In this document: in pieces, positions 1-8,573 of the stretch
How positions within the stretch are numbered: the stretch's first letter is position 1
How the letters are laid out: every line of letters starts with the position of its first letter
Position numbers and translations under genes: made by a program
Assembly (NCBI RefSeq): GCF_004917075.1
Contig: NZ_SSYB01000001.1
Span: 1,285,478 to 1,349,477, forward strand
Origin: Geomonas edaphica
Lineage (GTDB): Bacteria; Desulfobacterota; Desulfuromonadia; Geobacterales; Geobacteraceae
Reading direction: 5' to 3'
DNA length: 64,000 nucleotides
The notes under the pieces: generated by a model
Databases searched by the model: none
The model's input: the letters and a program-made list of their open reading frames with translations, nothing else
What the model was told of the DNA's origin: nothing

Positions 1-2
1 CT

Positions 3-1787
3 GACCTGATTATATATAACGGCAGGATCAGCACGCTGGACGCCCAACGTCCCGAAGTCTCCGCCGTCGCGATCAGCGACGGCAAGGTGGAGGGTCTCGG
101 CGGGGAGGAGCTGATCGCTGATGCAGACGAACATACGCAAAGGATCGACGCCGCAGGACGCCGGATAATCCCGGGACTGAACGACTCACATATCCACGTC
201 ATCCGGGGCGGACTCAACTTTAACATGGAGCTGCGCTGGGATGGGGTGCCGTCGCTGGCACTCGCCCTTGAAATGCTGAAAGAGCAGGCGAGACGGACCC
301 AGCCACCGCAATGGGTACGGGTGATCGGCGGCTGGACCGAGTTCCAGTTCAAGGAGCGGCGCATGCCCACCCTGGAGGAGTTGAACCTGGCGGCGCCCGA
401 CACCCCAGTCTTCGTGCTGCATCTCTACGACCGCGCCCTGGTGAACCGGGCGGCGCTGCATGTGCTTGGTTACGGCAAGGATACGCCTGACCCGCCGGGT
501 GGGGTGATCGAGCGGGACAGAAACGGCAACCCGACCGGACTTTTGATTGCGAAACCGAACGCCATGCTGCTATACGCGAGCCTCGCCAAGGGGCCGAAGC
601 TCTCCTTCGAGGACCAGATGAACTCCACGCGCCATTTCCTCAGGGAGTTGAACCGGCTCGGGCTCACCAGCGCCATCGATGCGGGAGGCGGCTTCCAGAA
701 CTACCCGGACGACTACCGGGTGATCAACGAGCTCGCCGACCGGGGTGAACTGCCGCTGCGCATCGCATACAACCTCTTTACCCAGCACCCCAAAGGTGAA
801 CTCGCCGATTTTTCGGAGTGGGTGACCATGACGGGACCGGGACAGGGGGACGATTTCCTGCGCATGAACGGGGCGGGCGAGATGCTGGTGTTCTCGGCGG
901 CGGATTTCGAGGACTTCCTGGAACCTCGCCCGGACCTCCCGTCGGATATGGAGGGAGAGCTCGTGCAGGTTGTACGACTTCTGGTCGAGAAGCGCTGGCC
1001 CTTCAGACTCCACGCCACCTACGACGAGTCGATCACGCGCTTCCTCGACGTTTTCGAGGCGGTGCACCGCGTGGTTCCTTTCGCAGGGCTCCGTTGGTTC
1101 TTCGATCATGCGGAGACTATCTCAGCCAGGAATCTGGAGCGGGTCGCCGCACTCGGCGGCGGTATCGCGACCCAGAACCGCATGGCCTTCCAGGGCGAAT
1201 ATTTCCTGGAACGCTACGGCGAGCGGCTCACGTCACACGCTCCCCCCATAAGGTCCATGCTGGAGATGGGGATTCCGGTGGGAGCTGGTACCGACGCGAC
1301 GCGGGTGTCGAGCTACAATCCTTGGCTCTCGCTTTACTGGATGGTGAGCGGGCGAACCATTGGCGGAAGCATCCTTTACCCCGAACAGAACCGGCTGACC
1401 CGCATGGAGGCCCTCACCCTGTACACCCGCGGGAGCAGCTGGTTTTCCCAGGAGGAGGGGAAAAAAGGTTCCCTCGCTCCGGGCGCGCTGGCCGACCTCG
1501 CCGTGCTCTCGTCCGATTACTTCACGGTTCCCGAGGAGGAGATCAAAGGGATCGAGTCCGTGCTTACCGTCGTCGGCGGGAAGGTGGTGTACGGCGGAGA
1601 GGAGTTCGGCAACCTGGTCCCGCCCCTACCGGTGAGCCCGGACTGGTCGCCGGTGGGGCGGTACGGGGGGTATCACAAAGTGGATGGGCAAGCCGAGGTG
1701 CAGCCCCTGCATAGGGGGCACGCCCACACCTCGTTGCAGAGGGGATGGCGCTTCCCCCCCCCCAGATGCGACTGCTTCGTGTATTGA
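3..1787 (+). CDS. Amidohydrolase family protein (YtcJ-like), 5' end missing
   Basis: The reading frame is open from the first bases of the window (it reads DLIIYNGRISTLDAQ), so the start codon lies upstream. The frame also contains a GTG at position 87, but conserved N-terminal sequence precedes it. This is the metal-dependent hydrolase superfamily. The fragment shows the N-terminal beta strand, the HxH metal motif (NDSHIH), a long central barrel, a late GAGTDA motif with the conserved Asp, and a C-terminal GALADLAVL segment typical of the composite domain. Members hydrolyse amide or ester bonds; the substrate cannot be read from sequence. A run of ten C residues (1754-1763) sits just before the stop and could let the extreme C-terminus vary. 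The next gene converges from the other strand 4 bp away. Confidence 0.85.
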   Translation, partial: DLIIYNGRISTLDAQRPEVSAVAISDGKVEGLGGEELIADADEHTQRIDAAGRRIIPGLNDSHIHVIRGGLNFNMELRWDGVPSLALALEMLKEQARRTQPPQWVRVIGGWTEFQFKERRMPTLEELNLAAPDTPVFVLHLYDRALVNRAALHVLGYGKDTPDPPGGVIERDRNGNPTGLLIAKPNAMLLYASLAKGPKLSFEDQMNSTRHFLRELNRLGLTSAIDAGGGFQNYPDDYRVINELADRGELPLRIAYNLFTQHPKGELADFSEWVTMTGPGQGDDFLRMNGAGEMLVFSAADFEDFLEPRPDLPSDMEGELVQVVRLLVEKRWPFRLHATYDESITRFLDVFEAVHRVVPFAGLRWFFDHAETISARNLERVAALGGGIATQNRMAFQGEYFLERYGERLTSHAPPIRSMLEMGIPVGAGTDATRVSSYNPWLSLYWMVSGRTIGGSILYPEQNRLTRMEALTLYTRGSSWFSQEEGKKGSLAPGALADLAVLSSDYFTVPEEEIKGIESVLTVVGGKVVYGGEEFGNLVPPLPVSPDWSPVGRYGGYHKVDGQAEVQPLHRGHAHTSLQRGWRFPPPRCDCFVY

Positions 1788-1791
1788 GGCG

Positions 1792-2337
1792 TCACCTGTG
1801 CGCGTAGAGACCTAGGAGCTCGGTCTGTGCCAGGATTTTTCCCCTCATGGCAAGGTCGAGCTCTTTTCTCGTGCTGTTGGAGGGAAGGTTCAGACGTTCG
1901 GAGAGTGCGTAGAGGCGGAAGTAGTAACGGTGCTGTCCGGACGGCGGGCACGGGCCGCCGTAGCCTTTGCGTCGCCAGCTGTTCATCCCCTGTTCGGCCC
2001 CGTGGGGAACGCTACCCTGCGCGATTTCCCTGGTGGCCGGATCGATATTCCAGAGCACCCAGTGCACCCAGGTCCCAGCCGGTGCATCGGGGTCGTCCAC
2101 GATGAGGGCAAGGGATCTGGCTTCACCGGGGACTCCGGAGATGGCAAGCGGCGGGCTCGTGTCGGAGCCGTCACAGGTGAAGGCGGCCGGAATGCGGGCC
2201 GAGTGACTGAACGCGGAACTGGTCAGTTTCATCTGCGACATCTTTGCCTCCTTTGCCTGCAGCGGCAATGCGGCGCACAACATCCCCACCACAAGGAACA
2301 GCAGCTGCTTTCTCAGGCTGGCCATGGTCTCCTCCAA
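1792..2337 (-). CDS. YbhB/YbcL-family (PEBP / Raf-kinase-inhibitor-like) exported protein
   Basis: A 181-residue protein with an N-terminal hydrophobic segment (LLFLVVGMLCAALPLQA) that looks like a Sec signal peptide, followed by a complete phosphatidylethanolamine-binding-protein fold. Diagnostic motifs are DPDAPAGTWVHWVLWNI and GGPCPPSGQHRYYFRLYAL, which line the anion-binding pocket of the family. The bacterial role is poorly known and no substrate is claimed. The true start may be the second Met (MASLRK), four codons in; the signal peptide is unaffected. The gene stands alone, convergent with the amidohydrolase and divergent from the rRNA methyltransferase. Confidence 0.85.
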   Translation of the reverse strand: MEETMASLRKQLLFLVVGMLCAALPLQAKEAKMSQMKLTSSAFSHSARIPAAFTCDGSDTSPPLAISGVPGEARSLALIVDDPDAPAGTWVHWVLWNIDPATREIAQGSVPHGAEQGMNSWRRKGYGGPCPPSGQHRYYFRLYALSERLNLPSNSTRKELDLAMRGKILAQTELLGLYAHR

Positions 2338-2481
2338 GGCTTAAATCTGTCTCGACTCGTCTCTCACCGACACAATGAGAGTTGCGCCAGCGTTAGTGTA
2401 TCCCTCGGGGTCACCTATGCAAGGCAGAGTGGCAGCAATTCGGCGGTTGACACGGTTGGCTTTTCAATCTATGAAAGAAGG

Positions 2482-4137
2482 ATGAAAAATACCAGCAAAC
2501 CAAAGCATTTCACCGAGAACTCAAAACCTTCCCGCAAGGAAAACACTCCCGTTCCGAAGACGAAGAAGCTGGCAGCCAAGCCGGAACGGGCAGCGGCGGC
2601 CCCTTCCCGCGCAGAGAAACCTGCCCGTCCCGCAGCAGGAAAGCCACGCGACCAGCGAGAGCAACCCGCAGGAAAGACCTTCAAGAAGGCCGATGGCAAA
2701 GCGCCCGCCAAACAGGCAAAGGGGAAACCGGCGCGTCCGGTCGGTGCCAGGGAAGAGCGCCAGCCTGCGCTGCGTAGCGGCCAGGTGCTGGAACTCCAGA
2801 TTATTTCAAACAACGAAGAGGGGTTCGGCATCGCCATCCACGAAGGGACCCGCGTTCTCATAGCTGGCGGACTCGCCGGTGAGACCGTCGTCGGGAAGAT
2901 CACCTACGTCGGACGCAGGGAGTCCTTCGCCAACATCATAAAGCTTTTGAAGCGGTCGCCCGACCGCGCCCCCTCAGCGGCCTGCACCATGGGGAAGGCC
3001 TGCGACGGCTGCGGTCTCATGCAAATGCGCTACCCGGCCCAGCTCGCCTGGAAAAAGGAAATGGTGAGCCGCCAGATCCGCAGATACCCTTCCCTTTCCG
3101 GGGCCACCATACATGACGTGATCGCCTCACCGAGCGAGCTAGGCTACCGCAACACGGCGAAACTCGTCGTCGCCGGCAAGCACTCCGACCCGGTGATCGG
3201 AATCTACCGTCGCAACACGCACGACGTGCTGGAGATCGAGGACTGCGCGCTGCACCATCCGCTGATCAACAAGGTGGTTAAGGCCGCAAAGGCCGGGATC
3301 AAGAAGGGGAAGGTGCAGATTTACAACCCGAAGAGCGAGATGGGGCTCTTACGCTACCTGGTGGTGCGCGTGGCCGAGCCCGGCAACCAGGTGATGGTGG
3401 TCTTCGTGACCACGGACCAGGGCTACAACGAGATGCACCACCTGGCCAAGTTCATCCAGCAGGCAGTCCCCGAGGTCGCCGTCGTGGCACAGAACATCAA
3501 CAACTCTACGGGGAACGTGATCTTCGGCCACAAGGACCGCTCCATAACGAAGGCGCAGAGTCTGAAGGCCTTCATCGGTGACAAGAGCTTCAACCTCTCG
3601 CCGCACTCCTTCTTCCAGGTGAACAGCGGCGCCGCCCGCATCATCTACGAGAAGGTGCGGGAGTTCGCGCGTCTCTCCGGCAAGGAGCGGGTGATCGACC
3701 TTTACTGCGGCATCGGCGGCATCTCGCTTTTCCTGGCGGACCAGGCACGTGAAGTGGTGGGGATCGAGGTCGTCGAGGCGGCCGTCGCCGACGCCACCGC
3801 CAACGCGGTGATGAACCGCGCCGACAACTGCAGCTTCGAGGCGGGCGATGCCGTGCATCTTATCGACGAGATCGGCGAAGAGGGGGGCGCGGACCTGATC
3901 GTGCTGAACCCGCCCAGGAAAGGGTGCGAAGAGAAGGTTCTAAAGAGCGTAGCGGCCATAAATCCTGCCCGTATCATCTACGTCTCCTGCTCACCGGAAA
4001 CCCTGGCGCGCGACCTGGACATCCTGTCCCGTCTGGGGTACCGGACCCTCGAGGTGCAGCCGGTGGACATGTTCCCGCAGACGGTGCACGTCGAGGACGT
4101 GGCTCTCTTGGAAAAGGCACAAGACTTAAAGGCTTAA
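2482..4137 (+). CDS. rlmD: 23S rRNA (uracil-5-)-methyltransferase, RlmD/RumA family
   Basis: 551 residues. The frame is open further upstream, but the ATG at 2482 follows a GAAAGAAGG ribosome-binding site, and the upstream part overlaps the promoter and the opposite gene. Order of parts: a Lys/Ala/Pro-rich basic tail (about 100 residues, unusually long); a TRAM domain (SGQVLELQIISNNEEGFGIA); a 4Fe-4S motif with cysteines in CTMGKACDGC and later CALHH; then a SAM methyltransferase domain with VIDLYCGIGGISL, VLNPPRKGCE and the catalytic cysteine in YVSCSPETLARD. The family methylates U1939 or U747 of 23S rRNA (RlmD/RlmC) or tRNA U54 (TrmA). The Fe-S motif points to the RumA branch; the exact uridine is not certain. 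Confidence 0.85.
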   Translation: MKNTSKPKHFTENSKPSRKENTPVPKTKKLAAKPERAAAAPSRAEKPARPAAGKPRDQREQPAGKTFKKADGKAPAKQAKGKPARPVGAREERQPALRSGQVLELQIISNNEEGFGIAIHEGTRVLIAGGLAGETVVGKITYVGRRESFANIIKLLKRSPDRAPSAACTMGKACDGCGLMQMRYPAQLAWKKEMVSRQIRRYPSLSGATIHDVIASPSELGYRNTAKLVVAGKHSDPVIGIYRRNTHDVLEIEDCALHHPLINKVVKAAKAGIKKGKVQIYNPKSEMGLLRYLVVRVAEPGNQVMVVFVTTDQGYNEMHHLAKFIQQAVPEVAVVAQNINNSTGNVIFGHKDRSITKAQSLKAFIGDKSFNLSPHSFFQVNSGAARIIYEKVREFARLSGKERVIDLYCGIGGISLFLADQAREVVGIEVVEAAVADATANAVMNRADNCSFEAGDAVHLIDEIGEEGGADLIVLNPPRKGCEEKVLKSVAAINPARIIYVSCSPETLARDLDILSRLGYRTLEVQPVDMFPQTVHVEDVALLEKAQDLKA

Positions 4138-4408
4138 CGCAAAGGCGCAAAACCGCCAAGACGAAAAGAGGTAAAAGACTGGCTTTGGGAATTTCTCGAA
4201 GCCTTTCTTTTGCTGTTGTTTTTCACTCCTGTTTATCTTCGGCGCGGCATCCTTCATTGTTTCTGAACATCTTTAACGCAAAGACGCGGAGCCGCAAAGA
4301 CGCAGAGTATAGAGATGCCAGACTTGTTTTTTCCAGTTTAAGGTTTTCTTAGCGCCTCTGCGCCTTGGCGTCTTTGCGTTAAGTTTTTCGTCTTCAGACG
4401 AGGGTTTT
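4138..4408. repeat. Intergenic inverted repeats built from an AACGCAAAGACGC module
   Basis: Between rlmD and the nucleotidyltransferase gene the module AACGCAAAGACGC appears directly (4275-4287), in a variant form (4136 onward, AACGCAAAGGCGCAAAACCGC), and inverted (GGCGTCTTTGCGTT, about 4368-4381). The last two copies can pair into a long stem. No reading frame is present. It resembles a dispersed intergenic palindromic element rather than a terminator, as no T-run follows. Confidence 0.6.
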
Positions 4409-5614
4409 ATGGACCGGCTGATTGCGGCATTGAAGAGGTTCTTCCCGGAGCACCTGCACCCTTCCATCTTTCTGGTTGGCGGAATGGTGCGGGACGTCCT
4501 TCTGGGGGTGGATTGCCAGGATGTGGACCTCGTGGCTGCGGCTCCCGTCTCGGAGCTCACCGCGCTGGGGTTTCGCCTCGTCGAGTCGAAAAGCACCCCT
4601 AATATCTATTTCCGCTTCAAGGAGCCCTTCGGGAAGATCGAAATAACCTGGCTCCCGTCGCTCGACGCGCTCCCCGCAGACCTTTCCCGGCGCGACTTCA
4701 CCGTGAACGCCATGGCCATGTCACTTGAGGGGCGGCTCGTCGATCCCCTCGGCGGCAAAGCCGACCTAGAAGGTCGCGTGTTGCGCTGCTGCTCCCCCGA
4801 AAGCCTTACCAATGACCCGCTGCGCATCCTGCGCGCCTTCCGGTTCGAATGCGAGGGTTGGCGGCTTGATGCTGAAGCGGAGCGGATCCTGAATGGACGC
4901 GACTGGACGGCATCCCTGCAGCGCATCCCGGTGGAACGGTTTTCCCAGGAGATGCTCAAGGCGCTCGCCAAGGATGATCCCTCCCGGTTCTTCCGCCGCA
5001 TGCTGGAGTTCAACATCGGCGTCAACTTCCTCCCCGAGATCTTCAGAATGGCGGAGATTCCCGCAGGTCCTCCGCAACACCACCCCGAGGGTGACCTCTT
5101 CACGCATTCCCTGCAGGTGCTGGAACGGATGGCTGGACTGACACCGGCGCCCGTCGCCCGCTTCTGTGCCCTCTTCCACGATCTCGGCAAGCTCTACACG
5201 CCGCCGGAACTGCATCCCAAACACCACGGGCACGACACGCTGGGGGCCGAGCAGGTACCGGCCTTCTGCAGGAGACTGAGGCTACCGGTCGCACTGCAAC
5301 GTGCGCTGCAGGCAACGAACCGGCTGCACAACAACGCTAATCGTTGGGAAGAACTGCGGGATTCGACGAAGATACGGCTCGCGCTGGATGCCATCAAGGG
5401 GGGGATTCAGGAGTTCCTACCTTTGCAGGTGGCGGCGGACTTTCATGCTTCCATGCCGGGGTGGGAGGTGGCGCTCGAGGTGGCTAAGTTGAACGCGGCG
5501 CAGTTGGGCATCGATCCGGCACTACTGGACGGTAAGGAAGTGCCGCCGGAGAAGTTGCAGCAGATCATCATGCAGCAAAGGGTGAGTCAGTTCAGGGTAC
5601 GGATGGGGGGATGA
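4409..5614 (+). CDS. CCA tRNA nucleotidyltransferase / poly(A) polymerase family protein with HD domain
   Basis: 401 residues. The N-terminal class II nucleotidyltransferase domain has FLVGGMVRDVLLG (the GG-RD motif), the metal-binding DVDLV pair, RRDFTVNAMA and NDPLRILRAFRFE. A C-terminal HD phosphohydrolase domain follows, with HHPEGDLFTHSLQVLERM and ALFHDLGK. This is the arrangement of bacterial CCA-adding enzymes that also carry phosphatase/phosphodiesterase activity. The enzyme repairs or adds the CCA end of tRNAs; sequence alone cannot exclude a poly(A) polymerase or A-adding specialisation, because many deltaproteobacteria split the CCA and A additions between paralogues. It appears to be a single-gene unit. 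Confidence 0.82.
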   Translation: MDRLIAALKRFFPEHLHPSIFLVGGMVRDVLLGVDCQDVDLVAAAPVSELTALGFRLVESKSTPNIYFRFKEPFGKIEITWLPSLDALPADLSRRDFTVNAMAMSLEGRLVDPLGGKADLEGRVLRCCSPESLTNDPLRILRAFRFECEGWRLDAEAERILNGRDWTASLQRIPVERFSQEMLKALAKDDPSRFFRRMLEFNIGVNFLPEIFRMAEIPAGPPQHHPEGDLFTHSLQVLERMAGLTPAPVARFCALFHDLGKLYTPPELHPKHHGHDTLGAEQVPAFCRRLRLPVALQRALQATNRLHNNANRWEELRDSTKIRLALDAIKGGIQEFLPLQVAADFHASMPGWEVALEVAKLNAAQLGIDPALLDGKEVPPEKLQQIIMQQRVSQFRVRMGG

Positions 5615-5709
5615 AACCTTCCCTCACCCTGTCCCTCTCCCGTCGGGCGAGGGGACGCTTCTTGCTGCATTTCCGCAGAGGACAGCTTTCTCCCCTCCTT
5701 CTACCTTAT

Positions 5710-6933
5710 CTATTTCGCATCGGCCGGGGTCACCGCTCGGTCATAGCCTAGTTTCAGAATCGAACTGTCGAAGATCATCTCGAACATGTGCTCGATCCTG
5801 AAAAAGGCGGCGAGAACGGTGGGGTCGAAATGAGCTGCCGGGTTGATCCGGTCGTCCCCGTTTCGAAACACATGGAGGGCTTCCTCATGGGTCATGGCCC
5901 CCTTGTAACTGCGGCGTGATCGGAGTGCGTCGTACACGTCAGCGACCTTAACGATGCGCCCCGAGATGGGAATCCGCTCACCCCTGAGCCGCTTGGGGTA
6001 CCCGGTGCCGTCCCAGTTCTCGTGATGCGAGAGTGCGATCTCTCTGGCGATCCGAAGTCGCGGGGAATCGCCTATGATCTCGGAACCGTAGGCGGGATGC
6101 TGGCGTATCAGTTTCATTTCCCGCGGCGTAAGCCTTCCTTCTTTGAGCAGGATCTCGGTGGGGATGCGGATCTTGCCCACATCGTGCATCTGCGCCGAAA
6201 TGGACATGTCGTTCACGAACTCGTTGTTGAACCCCATGTTGGCCGCAAGCGCGCCGGCGTAGCGGTTCACGCGGACGATGTGGCGGCCGGTATCGGGCTC
6301 GGCGGCCTCGCAGGCACGCGCGAGCGCCTGTATGGTGTAGGTGAACGCGTGCTCCGTCTCGCGCATCCCGTTGGAGACGGTCACCAGTGAACCGATCATG
6401 ACGGCGGCACTGCGTAGAACATCCGCGTCGTACTCGGTTACCCTCCCCTGATAATTGAAGGCCTCTATTACCCCTTTCACGTCCCCGCTGATCCGGCAGC
6501 TTACGAAGTTCAGGATCGGCTCTTCCATCGCCTCAAGCACCTTGGGATGAAAAAAAGACTGGAATTCCTCGATGCTCGCGCAGATGTCGTTCCAGTTAAG
6601 CGCCACCACTTCGGCTCCACCTTCGACAAGAAGAAGGCTCCCGGCGTAGCTAGAACCAGGTTCGATGCTTATTGTCTCTGAGCGTTCAAGCAGTCGCTCG
6701 TCACGCAGATGAAATACCTGGCCGTTGCAGCAGGTGGCGTCGGGCCCTTCGTTGGCGATGAGGATGCCAGAAGGGCCGCGGCGGCCGTTTCCTCCAAGTA
6801 ACTTGCCCAGCACTTCGTTGTATAGTTCGTCGCTGCTGAACTTGCGGCGGGTTAGATCGCGCAATGTGTCATCGGTGAGGGTGATGAGATCGAGGGTCTG
6901 TCTCAGCGCTAGTTGACACAGTTCAAGGGGCAT
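5710..6933 (-). CDS. HD-GYP domain protein with N-terminal sensory region
   Basis: 407 residues. The C-terminal half is a full HD-GYP domain: MHDVGKIRIPTEIL (HD residues), ALSHHENWDGTGYP (the GYP signature) and RIVKVADVYDALRSRRSYK. Such domains hydrolyse cyclic di-GMP, and in Geobacter relatives some act on cGAMP. The first about 200 residues carry no receiver domain; they look like a GAF-like sensory fold, which is inferred only from weak secondary-structure pattern. No membrane segment is visible, so it is probably cytosolic. It stands alone, with a 258-bp upstream region that holds the terminator of the opposite operon. Confidence 0.85.
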   Translation of the reverse strand: MPLELCQLALRQTLDLITLTDDTLRDLTRRKFSSDELYNEVLGKLLGGNGRRGPSGILIANEGPDATCCNGQVFHLRDERLLERSETISIEPGSSYAGSLLLVEGGAEVVALNWNDICASIEEFQSFFHPKVLEAMEEPILNFVSCRISGDVKGVIEAFNYQGRVTEYDADVLRSAAVMIGSLVTVSNGMRETEHAFTYTIQALARACEAAEPDTGRHIVRVNRYAGALAANMGFNNEFVNDMSISAQMHDVGKIRIPTEILLKEGRLTPREMKLIRQHPAYGSEIIGDSPRLRIAREIALSHHENWDGTGYPKRLRGERIPISGRIVKVADVYDALRSRRSYKGAMTHEEALHVFRNGDDRINPAAHFDPTVLAAFFRIEHMFEMIFDSSILKLGYDRAVTPADAK

Positions 6934-7135
6934 GCGGCGATCCTCTCAGGCTTTGCTGCTTTGCTTTGTAAGAGTGGATTCTAGCTTACAGGTGGCATAG
7001 TGCAAGATTCGCCTGCTGCAGCCATCTGACTTGTCGGATTTTTCGGATCGGTATGACGGACTGGCTGCGTGCGCGCTAGCCTGCTAACAGGCAGGCGAGC
7101 TGACAAGCCGGCGGGCGACTGCGCGCCCAACGCGT

Positions 7136-7169
7136 AAAAAAAAAGGCCCGGCAGTTACGCCGGGCCTTT
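7136..7169 (-). terminator. Rho-independent terminator of the kor operon
   Basis: An 11-bp stem AAAGGCCCGGC / GCCGGGCCTTT with a 6-nt loop is followed on the minus strand by a run of T. It lies 23 bp after the stop codon of korC. Confidence 0.9.
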
Positions 7170-7191
7170 CCGTGCTACAGAGGTGATGCGA

Positions 7192-7740
7192 TTAGGCCTT
7201 GGCCGCAGTCGCCTTCTCGAAACCAAGCTGGAACGCCTTCTTGTTCAGCTCCATGAAGGCTTCCGGAACACGGGCGAGAACTGCCTTCTCGGCCCCTTCC
7301 TTGCTGACCACGCCGGTCAGTGCCACCATGGCGCCCAGCGCCACGATGTTGGCAACGATCTCACGACCGACTTCGTTCTTGGCGGTGTTGATGATCGGGA
7401 AGGCAACAGTCTTGAAGTTCCCCTTGGGAAGCTTGGTCACCAGGTCGGAATCGACCAGCAGCACCCCGCCTTCCTTCAGGTCGTGGGAGTACTTGTCGCA
7501 GGCTTCCTGGGTAAGCGCGAGCAGCGCGTCGACGACGGTCGCCTTCGGGTAGTCGATCATGGTGTCGGAAACGATGACCTCCGACTTGGATGCACCGCCC
7601 CTTGCTTCGGGACCGTAGCTCTGCGACTGAACGGCCTGCTTGCCGTCGTAGATGGAAGCGGCTTCCGCCATGATGACGCCGGCGAGGATGAGACCCTGCC
7701 CGCCAGCCCCGGAAAATCTGATTTCATATCTCTGAGACAT
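7192..7740 (-). CDS. korC: 2-oxoacid:ferredoxin oxidoreductase, gamma subunit
   Basis: 182 residues from the ATG at 7740 (MSQRYEIRFSGAGGQG), chosen because AGGAGGAG lies upstream and the family begins at this motif; codons further upstream overlap korB. It holds the gamma domain that closes the CoA site of 2-oxoacid oxidoreductases (FSGAGGQGLILAGVIMAEAA, GPEARGGASKSEVIVS). It is the last gene of the ferredoxin-korA-korB-korC operon and is followed directly by a strong terminator. The complex oxidatively decarboxylates 2-oxoglutarate to succinyl-CoA and reduces ferredoxin. The substrate is inferred from location beside icd and mdh. Confidence 0.9.
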   Translation of the reverse strand: MSQRYEIRFSGAGGQGLILAGVIMAEAASIYDGKQAVQSQSYGPEARGGASKSEVIVSDTMIDYPKATVVDALLALTQEACDKYSHDLKEGGVLLVDSDLVTKLPKGNFKTVAFPIINTAKNEVGREIVANIVALGAMVALTGVVSKEGAEKAVLARVPEAFMELNKKAFQLGFEKATAAKA

Positions 7741-7759
7741 CTGAGGTTCTCCTCCTTTT

Positions 7760-8572
7760 TTATTTCTTGGCGCGCTCGATGACTTTCGCGTATTCGTCGG
7801 TGTAGTTCGGACGCTCTTCCTTGTACAGAACACCGGTCAGGATCTTGCCTTCAAGCTGCTCGGCAGTCATCTTCTCGGCGGCCTTGACCGGAACGGCGAT
7901 GTCCTTCAGGCGGTTCATCATCTCGATAACCGACTTGAACTTGTTGCGGCGACCGTAGGTGGTCGGGCAGTCGTCCAGAATCTCGACCACGGAGAAGCCC
8001 TTGTGCTGGATCGCTTCCGCGATCAGCTTGTCGATCTGGGTCGCGTGGTACGCGGTGCCGCGGGCGACGAAGGTGGCGCCTGCGCCGATCGCCAGCTTGG
8101 CGACGTCGAACGCCGGGTCGGGGTTGCCGTACACGGTGGTGGACGCCTTGGCACCGGTCGGGGTGCAGGGGGAGAACTGGCCGCCGGTCATCCCGTAGAT
8201 GTTGTTGTTCATGATGATGTAGGTCATGTCGATGTTACGACGGCAGGCGTGGATGAAGTGGTTGCCGCCGATCGCGGTACCATCGCCGTCGCCGCCCACG
8301 AGAATGACGTTCATCTCCGGCTTGGCCATCTTGACGCCGGTTGCGAAAGCGGCTGCGCGGCCATGCGCGGTGTGCAGGGTGCAGAAGTCCATGTAGCCCG
8401 GAAGACGCGATGCGCAGCCGATGCCGGAAACGATGGCGGTGTTGTTTTTCTGAAGACCAAGGGTGTCGATCGCGCGGATCAGGCCTTTCATGACAATGCC
8501 GTGACCGCAGCCCGGGCACCAGATGTGCGGCAGCTTGCCGGGACGGATGTACTTATCGTAATCAAAAGACAT
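7760..8572 (-). CDS. korB: 2-oxoacid:ferredoxin oxidoreductase, beta (thiamine-PP) subunit
   Basis: 270 residues from the ATG at 8572 (MSFDYDKYIRPGK). The thiamine-diphosphate-binding signature is complete: WCPGCGHG near the N-terminus and GGDGDGTAIGGNH followed by NNNIYGMTGGQ. The gene starts one base after the stop codon of korA, so translation is probably coupled. The beta subunit carries the active-site cofactor for decarboxylation and passes electrons to the small ferredoxin-like subunit. Confidence 0.93.
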   Translation of the reverse strand: MSFDYDKYIRPGKLPHIWCPGCGHGIVMKGLIRAIDTLGLQKNNTAIVSGIGCASRLPGYMDFCTLHTAHGRAAAFATGVKMAKPEMNVILVGGDGDGTAIGGNHFIHACRRNIDMTYIIMNNNIYGMTGGQFSPCTPTGAKASTTVYGNPDPAFDVAKLAIGAGATFVARGTAYHATQIDKLIAEAIQHKGFSVVEILDDCPTTYGRRNKFKSVIEMMNRLKDIAVPVKAAEKMTAEQLEGKILTGVLYKEERPNYTDEYAKVIERAKK

Positions 8573-8573
8573 G

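Noticed and set aside
1754-1763. Ten-C run as a frameshift site in the amidohydrolase gene
   Set aside because: It lies within the last nine codons, so a shift would hardly affect the protein; no evidence of a functional switch.
1930-2481. Upstream extension of the rRNA methyltransferase frame
   Set aside because: It overlaps the PEBP gene on the opposite strand and the promoter region, and lacks family similarity; a good ribosome-binding site precedes the ATG at 2482.
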